A DNA stretch of 64,000 nucleotides from Siphonodentalium dalli (lineage: Eukaryota; Mollusca; Scaphopoda; Gadilida; Siphonodentaliidae). Shown one piece after another: positions 50,401 to 62,200 of this stretch (position 1 is the stretch's first letter; each line of letters begins with the position of its first letter). The stretch is taken from positions 261,736,077-261,800,076 of the forward strand of contig CP136061.1 of the NCBI GenBank assembly GCA_032622095.1. Reading direction: 5' to 3'. The translations under genes and the position numbers were made by a program. Under the pieces are notes generated by a model that was not told where the DNA came from, did not search any database, and saw only the letters and a program-made list of their open reading frames with translations.

Positions 50401-53256
50401 TTCTCAGCGTTTGAGAAGGAAATCCATAAGACGATAATAGATGCTGAGTTATTCACTCGAGGAGAGTCCGTAGCTATCGGGGCTTCTGGTGGTAAAGGTT
50501 TGTATGTTATGTTTCGTCATGGTCGGAAACAAGCCTTAGTTTAGTGTACTTATCATTTGCAGAATGAGGTTCCGAGTGGGTGAATTTGGTGACGCTATAT
50601 ATCCCGCATAGTGGGCTAGCATCACTAACTTCACCCTCTGGGGACCTCATTCTGCTTAGGCCTCATCTTCTCTGGAAAGTTTCTTTGTTACAAAATTTCT
50701 ATTGAAACTTCTTCACATAGATTCTATTTCTTTTTTAGTTTAGTTTCTCTATATCCCCAAATTGGCAGATGACACATTGCATAATCGAGCTTCCCAATGG
50801 GTGTACATTGCCATATTCACCATTTGGGACCTTCATCTGAGTCTATGTCTCACATAGCACATGAGGCCATGCAGAATGAGGTCCCCAGAGGGTGAATTTG
50901 GTGATGCTAGCCTGCTATACGGGATAGCGTCACTAAATTCACCCTCTGGGAACCTCATTCTGCAAATGACAGACACAATAAACTCAGGATTGGCCAGAAA
51001 CCCATTAAAATTAGGGTTAAAGCCACATGGTGGTTTGCACTACAAAATACAACTACCTGTAATAATATTCGCTTTTTAATTTTTCTGGTACATGTGTCAA
51101 AATAGGGTAGCAGTACATGATTTATCAAATTGTAGGGGGTCTGATAGAAAAATAACTATCAGGGGGCATAACTGCCAGTGTAGCCTGTGTTAAATGTGAC
51201 ATTACTGGTTTGAATGTTTAATTAATTACAAAACTGGGATAGTTCACAAAAAAGTGAAAAATTTGGATACTGATTTTCATATTCAGTGAAGGCAAACCAA
51301 ACAGGGAGAAGTGACTTCTCCCAATTTTAAACTTCTAGGCTGGTCCATGATACAATGGTTAAATTAGAGCATATAAAAGTTATATTGCATATCACATTTT
51401 ACTTCCATCTTTCAGACTCGACAGTTCTTGCATATGTTATGAAGCTGTTGAATGAGAGACATGACTACGGACTCAACCTCATACTTCTGTCCGTGGACGA
51501 GGGAATCACAGGTTACCGGGACGACTCACTCGAGGTATGTATAATTACATGATTACGGACTCAACCTCATTCTTCTGTTTGTACAATTTACCAATGCACT
51601 TTGGGTTTCCTCTTAACTCTTTCATGATGGGAGCTGCGCTTGTGCAGCATTAAAGATCCTGTGCCAGTGTATTCTCTTATATATGTGAGTTTCCCATAGG
51701 GAGCCTCGCATTATAAGAGAATGCACTGGCTTATATGGTCAAGGTGAATGTTGTTAGGCTAATGTGTTCTCTTATAAATGTGAAGCTCCCTTTGGGAGAC
51801 TCACATATATAGTAAGAGAATGCATTAGCACTGGGTTTTCTCAAAATTTCAGTATGCTCCGGTCATGGAAGGGTTAATATTTGAACCATTCAGATAAATA
51901 TTTTGAAATTGGTTGAGGTATGGCAAGAAATATTTGCATACACAGGTAACAGAAGTATAGGAAATCCTAGGATTCAACCAATGTAGACACATATGTTAAG
52001 AGGAATGATGGCTACACCAGGGATCAGCTGAGAGGGCGACCTGGGAGACATCTTCTCCCTAAAATGTACCACTTCTCCTTATTTTAGTCCCAGGGAGAAG
52101 TGACTTCTCTCTCATATACCAGTATGAATATGTCCCAACAGTATATTTAAAGTATGTTTAATATGTATAATGATGTTCTTACTCACTATAATGATGATGT
52201 TCTTACTCACTATAATGATGATGTTCTTACTCACTATAATAATGATGTTCTTACTCACTATAATAATGATGTTCTTACTCACTATAATAATGATGTTCTT
52301 ACTCACTATAATGATGTTCTTACTCACTATAATGATGTTCTTACTCACTATAATAATGTTCTTACTCACTATAATAATGTTCTTACTCACTATAATAATG
52401 TTCTTACTCACTATAATAATGATGTTCTTACTCACTATAATAATGTTCTTACTCACTATAATAATGATGTTCTTACTCACTATAATAATGATGTTCTTAC
52501 TCACTATAATGATGTTCTTACTCACTATAATGATGTTCTTACTCACTATAATAATGTTCTTACTCACTATAATAATGTTCTTACTCACTATAATAATGAT
52601 GTTCTTACTCACTATAATAATGTTCTTACTCACTATAATAATGATGTTCTTACTCACTATAATAATGATGTTCTTACTCACTATAATGATGTTCTTACTC
52701 ACTATAATAATGTTCTTACTCACTATAATAATGATGTTCTTACTCACTATAATAATGATGTTCTTACTCACTATAATGATGTTCTTACTCACTATAATAA
52801 TGATGTTCTTACTCACTATAATAATGATGTTCTTACTCACTATAATGATGTTCTTACTCACTATAATGATGTTCTTACTCACTATAATAATGATTATATG
52901 CTCTTGTGTTGTGGTGTAAATGGATACTTCTCCCTGATAACCAAATGGTGAGAAGCCACTTCTCCCAAATTAAAACCTCTAGGTTGGTCACTGGGCTAAA
53001 TGATCCAGGCTACAACAAGTAGTTTGGAGTGAATTTTCCCACAATTTCCCACCTTATACTCGGATCACTTTGTCCAATGGAAAATCTTGCAATCATGTTC
53101 CAAATAGACTTGTTTCTGATCAGAAAGTAAACTTAACCCTTTGAGTGCCAGGTCGATTTTTGTATCAACCCATATACCCTGTGCCAATGCATTCTCTTAT
53201 ATATGCGAGTCGACCATAGGTCGCCTCGCATATATAAGAGAATGCATTGGCCTAAC

Positions 53257-53289
<33 letters not shown>

Positions 53290-56200
53290 TTTTTTACAAT
53301 TTTAATAATTTATTCTTTAACAGACTTATTTTGTAGGTTTAGGGCCGATGAGATTGCCCCCTGGCACTCAAAGGGTTAAATACATGTATCTTAAACAAAA
53401 TAACTTGACCACAAGATGTTCTAGTCATTATTAAAAATTGTCTTCCTTTTCAGACTGGTAAGGTAAATGAGAACAAAGTTCTCCAGGGAAAACACCAGTA
53501 ATCAACTAAACCTTTGCCGATAGGTATGCGAGGACATACCCACCAACAAATGGTTCAAAAAGCGACACAAGGGTCCTTCAAGATACAACTGCCTAACACG
53601 CAACTGTGTCTATCTTTTAACCTGCAAACGATGCAGTACACAATATGTAGGAGAAACTAAACGGCACTTCGAAACAAGATTATCAGAACATCAAGCAGAC
53701 ATACACCACAACAGGAACACCCCGGTAGCATTTCACTATAATCTACCTGATCACGATCATCGAGACCTATCATTGACATAATTAATTGCAATCCAGAAAG
53801 CGTGAGGGGACATCAAATTAGAAAAACACAAGAGATCCACTGGATCTATACCCTCCAAACACTGACCCCACTTGGCTTGAACAGGAAGGACTTTTAGTCA
53901 TTTACCCCCCCTTTCCTTTTCAGACTGTTAAGAGAAATCAAATACAGTATGATTTGCCTCTCAAGATTGTATCATATGGGGTATGTATGATTTTGTGAAC
54001 AAATATATAGCCGTTTTCATTATTATAGTTTGAGCTGTTTTCATTGACGTTAACCCTTTACCCAACAGAAGGGCCCTGTGCCAATGCATTCTCTTATATA
54101 TGCGAGTCGACCATAGGTCGCCTCGCATATATAAGAGAATGCATTGGCTTAACACATTAAAAATTATAAAATTGTTAAAGAATGTAAGAAAAAATGGTAA
54201 AAAAAGATTTTTTTAGGCCAATGCATTCTCTTATATATGCGAGGCGACCTATGGTCGACTCGCATATATAAGAGAATGCATTGGCACAGGGCATAACTAT
54301 AACCATCACAATGTGGTCAATGAGCCGGTTCCAATGATATCCATATTTGTATGGTTTTATTGAGACAGACCCAAGATAATTTAGGCTGTTGCAGCTTTAT
54401 TTGGCCGGTTTTGGCCGGTTTGTTGGGTAAAGGGTTAATGCAATTATAATAATGAGATAGTACATGATTAGAGCCTAGAGGTCAATTATTCATTTTCATC
54501 CGTTTTGACCATGTCTTCAAAGCCAGAGATCTGATCTTACACCTCAAGTTTATAATTTCTTTAGATTTTATGGTTACCATCCCAGAGTTAAAGTTAGATG
54601 ACCTCATGTTACAGGGCTTATGACTATATCAATCTATACTTAATAGATGAATAAGTGCTGTTATTTTGCATTTTCAAATACTTAGACATCTGTATAGGAA
54701 ATGTCATTCAATTGAATTTTTTAGCAAATTTTCTACTGAAGAGAGACTTCAACTTTAAATCGAAACGTTTGTAAATTTCAGGAGCTGTATGGTTGGACAA
54801 TGGATGCCATTGTCAAAGAAATTGGATTGAAAAATAACTGTGAGTTATTATAGTGTGGTGGTGGTAAAATAACTGAGTTATTATAGTGTGGTGGTGGTTG
54901 TAAAATAACTGAGTTATTATAGTGTGGGGGTGGTGGTAAAATAACTGAGTTATTATAGTGTGGGGGTGGTGGTAAAATAACTGAGTTATTATAGTGTGGT
55001 GGATGTCTGTGGATATTGATAAATTATTTGACTTCATTTGATGCCTGAGAATTGACTTGGTCTTTTGTACCCAGCACCAAGTGCCATTATTACCTCTCCC
55101 TCTCTTGTGGTTTCTTTCAGTCACTAAACATACACCATACTTATTCCTGATGTCATCATATATTGGACATTTAAATAGGAAGTGCAGTTTGTCTTCAACT
55201 TTATCTTTACAATTGTTACACAATCTTTTCGTTCTATATTTTCCACCATATTGGCCAATTTCAATACGTAGTTTATGGGCAAAAACTCTCAATTTTGTTA
55301 ATTCACTGTATAAACTTTGGAATATCAAATGACAATATTATTTAAAATACAAGTGTTTGAATATCCTACTATAAAAGATCAATTATCATTTATGTCTCGT
55401 CTATTGAACTCTTCGGATACTTTCTCTCTGTATTTTTCATTGAGATGTTTCTTAAACTCGGATTCGTTCTCCTTGATTAACTCATGCCCTGTGAAATTCT
55501 CTACCATTTTAACTGTGTTGAGCCATGAGTTTTTACCCAAACTTCTATCTTCTTTTAATGCAGAAATTAACAAATGATTTAGATTTGTGATAGGCCTTTA
55601 TATTATTATTGCGAGGGATCTTCAATATAAATGTAAAAAATCCAATTCTTGTCTGTCAGTTAGCCATGTGTTTCTCCATGGGGAAAGCTTATTTATGTAG
55701 CTTTTATAAAGTCTGCCATTCAGAATTGTTTTAATGATGAACAGAATATCTTAACTCATAGATGTTGTTCCTATCATCTAACCACTGGTGCCTCACCCCA
55801 AATTGCTTAAGTTGAAAATTTCAATTCTGACACAACATTTGATGCGGAGAATTGAATGCCTCTCCTGAGGTTTCTTATCAGAAACATAGGGTGAAAAGAT
55901 TTCTCTATGGTATCTTTAAACCTTCACCATGATTAATTCTTTATGGACTATAATAAATTGATTCTCCATTCAGTTATAAATATATACATTAGAATGGTTT
56001 ATTATTTATTAGGAGGGGTGTTCAGAAAATAAATGGAGATAATAAACAGAAAAACAGATATCAGAAAGATTCATATTAACCCTTTACTCAACAGAAGGGT
56101 CCTGTGCCAATGCATTCTCTTATATATGCGAGTCGACCTAGAATGCATTGGCTTAACACATTAAAAATTATAAAATTGTTAAAGAATGTAAGAAAAAATG

Positions 56201-59200
56201 GTAAAAAGTGTTAAAAAAAGATTTTTTTTAGGCCAATGCATTGGCACAGGGCATAACTGTAACTATCACAATGTGGTCAAGGAGCCGGTTCCAATGATAT
56301 CCATATTTGTATGGTTCTATTGAGACAGACCGAAGATATTTTAGTCTGTTGAAGCTTTATTTGGCCGGTTTTGGCCGTTTTGTTGGGTAAAGGGTTAATT
56401 AAGAGATTTATCCCACAGGGAGCCTCACACAGATGGAAGCATGCACTGCAGAGTGTCGTCTGCTCCAGTCTATGTGGGGCTCTATAAAGGGTTAATTGGT
56501 GGGAAATGTTCAGATAATAAGCTCAATATGGTCGTTTGTTGAACTTATTATCTGAACTTTTCCTGAGGGAACCACTCATCAATGAGTATTTAGTACAGAA
56601 ATGGTTAATCTTTATTATAAAATAGTTCAGCAGTCACAATTTTGTAATTTTATTCATCTGAGTCATTTGACTCCTACTAAAGACATCAGCGACTTGAATT
56701 CTTTTTAACTCAGCTAATTTGAAAATCAATCGTTGAAAAATTACATATGAGAAATGGTTCCAAGCCTGAATTTAGTGTGTCTGTCATTTACAGAATGAGG
56801 TCCCTGCATAGTGGGCTAGCATCACCAAATTCCCCCTCATTCTTCTTAGCCTCATCTTCTGGGAAGTATCTATAGTCTCAAATTAAAATTGTTTTTAGTT
56901 ACTTTTTCCCTCTGTTGTGTTTATATATCTCCTAATTTGCAGAAGATAAAATGCATAATCTAATGGGTGACCATCACAAATTTAACTGGGGAACTTCAAT
57001 CTCCCATAGCAGTTGAGGCCTAAGCAGTTGAGGTTCCCAGAGGGTGAATTTGGTGATGCTAGCCCACTGTGCAGGATAGCCTCACTAAATTCACCCTCTG
57101 GGGACCTCATTCTGCAAGTGACAGGCACACTAAGCTCAGACTTGTATGGTTCCTTGTATTCTTAGAAAATGAGTTTTGAATTTGAGATTATTTTATCCTA
57201 TTGTATTACCTTTAATAATATAATAATTCTTCCCACTATTTAACACTCATACCTTTGTCTTTGGGGTTTCATATTGGGAACATCGGGTAAAAACTCTCTA
57301 CCTTTACTCTTTCACCACGTTTAATGTTAATTATAAATAGTTCAGAGTTTTGTAATTGTATTCATGTGAGTCATTAAACTCCTGTACTGTAAAGGCATCA
57401 GCGACTGTCCAAGTGTCACTAATTTAATTACACTATCGCCTTACCTCACCTTTGATGAGTGAAACGATGCTCTTTTTACATGATTTACGATCCTTATGGC
57501 AAGATGTCATCTGGTAGTTATTTCCCTTTCAAAACACTATTTCAAATTTACTGAAACAATTTTAAGGTGGAATTAAAAACTAATTTAAGTGGAAACCTTA
57601 GACACAGAAAGTTTCTGTAAAGCCACAATTTGTTCAAATAAAACTTATTTTGGCACACTGACAGGCAGCTCTTGATAGTTTAATTTTTTGCAATTACGTC
57701 CGAATTTCCGAAAAATTACCCGTATCTGGATTTTTCATGGCAATAAATCTGTAATGATTGTTGGCAAATTTGGGTATTTCATTGTATCCACTGTTATGGC
57801 ACATTCTCATATAATTAGCTGTATAGAAACTGTCTGTTTATTGGTTGTATAGCACGTAATAAAAGTATCTGAATGTGGAAGTTTCCTTTCACTTTGTAGA
57901 ACAAATTTCAACATTGAGCTTTAGACAGATTGTTTGTTAATGATCCAGGTGTTTGTCAAGGGAAAACTTATTTATGCCATCGATGATTATTTTTATTAAT
58001 AAACTTAAAGTGATGTGAAACACTCCGGTATAAGGTGATAATTAAAGTGATGTGAAACACTCCGGTATGGTGGTCAAATAGAAATGGAGAATAATCTTAA
58101 AGTGATATGAAACACTCCAGTAGGGTGATCAAATAGAAATGGAGAATAATCTTAAAGTGATATGAAACACTCCAGTAGGGTGATCAAATAGAAAGGAGAA
58201 TAATCTTAAAGTGATGTGAAACACTCCGGTAGGTGATCAAATAGAAAGGAGAATAAACTTAAAGTGATATGAAACACTCCAGTAGGGTGATCAAATACAA
58301 ATGGAGAACAATCTTAAAGTGATGTGAAACACTCCGGTATGGTGGTCAAATAGAAATGGAGAATAATCTTAAAGTGATGTGAAACACTCCGGTAGGGTGA
58401 TCAAATAGAAAGGAGAATAATCTTAAAGTGATGTGAAACACTCCGGTAGGTGATCAAATAGAAAGGAGAATAAACTTAAAGTGATATGAAACACTCCAGT
58501 AGGGTGATCAAATACAAATGGAGAACAATCTTAAAGTGATGTGAAACACTCCGGCATGGTGGTCAAATAGAAATGGAGAATAATCTTAAAGTGATATGAA
58601 ACACTCCAGTAGGGTGATCAAATAGAAATGGAGAATAATCTTAAAGTGATATGAAACACTCCAGTAGGGTGATCAAATAGAAAGGAGAATAAACTTAAAG
58701 TGATATGAAACACTCAGGTGGGGTGATCAAATAGAAATGGAGAATAATCTTAAAGTGATGAAACACTCCGGTATGGTGGTCAAATAGAAATGGAGAATAA
58801 TCTTAAAGTGATATGAAACACTCCAGTATGGTGGTCAAATAGAAATGGAGAATAATCTTAAAGTGATATGAAACACTCCAGTAGGGTGATCAAATAGAAA
58901 TGGAGAATAATCTTAAAGTGATGAAACACTCCGGTAAGGTGATCAAATAGAAATGGAGAATAATCTTAAAGTGATGAAACACTCCGGTATGGTGATCAAA
59001 TAGAAATGGAGAATAATCTTAAAGTGATGTGAAACAATCCGGTATGGAGATCAAATATAAATGGAGAATAATATTGCTCAAAGTAGATATTTTTACAAAT
59101 ATTATATTCAAATTGACAAAACACGCTGTCATTCTTTTATAGTAATTAAAATTTAAATGCAGTGACTTTCGGTGGCGAACTCATTTTTGTTAGTTTATCG

Positions 59201-62200
59201 CAGATAGATGCGTCCCGATTCGAGAAGTAAATATTTACAATTGCGCGCAGTTCAGACAAAGTTTTCTATGAAGTGGTATGGTCGATTTGCTTGAGATTTT
59301 TGGCGATGTTAGTAGAATGCTACATTACTCCAAATGGCATAAGGACTGAACACCAAATTATCAGTTTCAAGCACCCGAACAAGTCCTTAATATGTTTTTA
59401 ATGGTTAGCATACATGTACTCTTAGGTTAGGACTTTTGGTTTTGAGAATTTATATAGGCCTTTAGATGTTGAGAATTTATATAGGCCTTTAGATGTTGAG
59501 AATTTATATCGGCCTTTAGATGTTGATAATTTATATCGGCCTTTAGATGTTGATAATTTATATCGGCCTTTATATTATTATTGCGAGGGATCTTCAATAT
59601 AAATAGAAAAAAATTGATTTCTTGTCTGTCTGTAAGCCATGTGTTTCTCCGTGGGGAAAGCTTATTTAAGTAGCTTTTATGATGTATGCCATTCAGAATT
59701 GTTTTAATGATGAACAGAAAATCTTAACGCATAGATGTGTTCCTATCATGGTGCCTCACTTAATTTTTGCATCACCAGATCACATTATATACGACATATT
59801 CTATATTATATACCATTTGAAAGAGGAAGCTCCAGTTGAATAAACTGTGAACATGTTGTTTTTGTCAAGGTAGCGACGTGTGTTTTATGCTTAATTATAG
59901 GCCCATCCAAAAGATGGGGGGGGGGTATACTGGATTACATGTGTCTGTGCGTCTATTGGGACATCCGTCCGTCAGGCTCATATTTCTCAACCATGTGTTA
60001 TCAGATCTCGATGAAATTTTGTATGAATGTTTGTCATCAGAAGCACTTCCAAAAGAGGGTTGATTGACGGTGTTCACAATTACATTTCAAGTGTTATCCC
60101 TCTTTGTTTATCTGAAAATGTTGGATTTCTGCCTATCAACTCATATATCTCAACTATGGGTTATCGGATCTCGATGAAATTTAGTATGCAGTTTGGCATC
60201 AGGAAGTTTTTCAAAAGAGCATTCACTGATGTTGTTCACATTTTCCTCTCAAGAGTTATACCTCTTTGTTTATCTGAAAATGTTGGATTTCAACATGTCC
60301 GCTCATATATCTCAGCCATGGGTTATTGGATTTTGTAGAAAATTTGGTATGGAGGTTTGGCATCAGGAGGACTTTCAAAAGTGTGTTCAGTTACATGTAT
60401 GTTGTTTGCATTTTCTGTTCAAGATTTATCCCTCTTTGTTCATCTGAAAATGTTTAATTTGTGTCCGTCCGCTCATATATCTTTTAAAATTTGGTTTCTG
60501 TCTTGCCGATGTTTAAATTGGCATCATGAGGGTATCCCAGCACCCGAGGTGCAACTTTTTGTTAAAATCTGGTCTTATTATTCTCAATGGAAGGGGAATA
60601 ACTCTATCTCTTTGTTGGTAATTATGATACATTCTGGGGTAAATAATGGGGGAAGTCTGGTGAATCTGAGAATCACTATCGCTTGGTGCACACTGCTAGG
60701 CCACAGCTGTTCTCGTGGAATATATATTTTTAGCCCCTCTTCCAAATTGGATATAATATGGAATATGTGGTGTATAATGTTATCCGGAAATTAAGTGGAC
60801 CTTTAAATCCTGACACAACATCAGTTGGAATTTTCAGACCAAAAAGTTATCTGATAGTTTTATTCTTAGATCAAATGTCGATTATTTTCTTACTTTGGTC
60901 CAATTAATGATTTAGAAATTTCCAACCATAGGATGGGGTGTGAGGTTGGAAATTTCCAATAGTTGGTACGTGTCTCCTTTGAGCCACCTTTTTCCTTTCA
61001 GGTACATTCTGTGGTGTGTTCAGACGGCAGGCATTAGACAGAGGAGCAGCGATGTTAAATGTTGAGAAAATTGTTACAGGTAACCTGTCAAATAATTTTT
61101 ATTTGTTTTTTTTATTTTTATTTATTGGCTGAGAATTGATTACAATTTATTTTGACGTAAAATAAGCTAGTTGAATTTGTGTTGGTCAGTGAGAAAAAAA
61201 TCTTCAAATTTTAGAAGTATAATGGCATTTAGATTAATAAGGGCGTTCATGCATTTCTTGAAATATTCATAACATTTTAAAAGTTCTGAGCATATAAATA
61301 CTTTTGTTTACGTAACATTTGAATCAACACATGAAATTTCATAATGGAGAACTATCAATAATGAACATTAGAACAAAGTTTATCTATTTATCCATGTTCT
61401 TAGTGGTGGTGATTACATACGTTTATATTGTTTCCACTTTTGCCCACTGTGAGTGCCTTGTGTCCCTTTAATTGTCATTAATTTTCTGAGAGTAAACAGT
61501 TCAGCCATTTAACCAGTCGTTTTGGTCTTTTTTTCAGGTCATAATGCGGATGATATAGCCGAGACTGTGATTATGAACAGTGAGTTAGTTTAGATTTAAT
61601 AAAGTACAATCATATGTGGCTTCATTTTTTACTGCAAATCCCCAAACAAAATATTTACTGATCTGATTCTTACCAAAATGACATTGTTTCAGAATTGATG
61701 TGGATCGTACCTCTGATCAATTGTAAATAATCTTGATGTTTTTGACCAGAGCATATGTTCTATCCACTTGATGGATCTTATGGGCTTGACACCTGCCTAT
61801 GTATGATTTAACCAATTCCAATTTCTACTTAACGAGGGCCATATGTCAACAATTATATCTGTAGATATCATGTTTATTTTGTCACCATCTGATGTTTCCT
61901 CAGCTGACTGTTGAGATTAGTGTGCCTGTCATTTTCAGAATGAGGTCCCCAGAGGGTGAATTTAGTGATGTTATCCCACATGGTGGGCTAGCATCACCAA
62001 ATTCACCCTCTGGGGACCTCATTCCACTTTGGCCTCAACTGCTATGGAAGACCTGGGATCAGATTGAAGTTCCCCAGTTGAATTTTGTGATAGTCACCCA
62101 TAAGTCACCTCGATTATGCATTTTATCTTCTGAAAATTAGATAATATAGAAACTCAACAGAAGGGAAAAAGTAACTAAAAACACTTTTATTTTGAGACTA

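Noticed and set aside
52112-52951. Three overlapping open frames of about 250 codons on both strands
   Set aside because: They are produced by a satellite whose 21- and 24-bp units lack stops; the products are pure repeats such as MMFLLTI.
53446-53500. Left acceptor copy as the true CTU1 exon 4
   Set aside because: The following codons do not match CTU1, whereas those at 53924 do.
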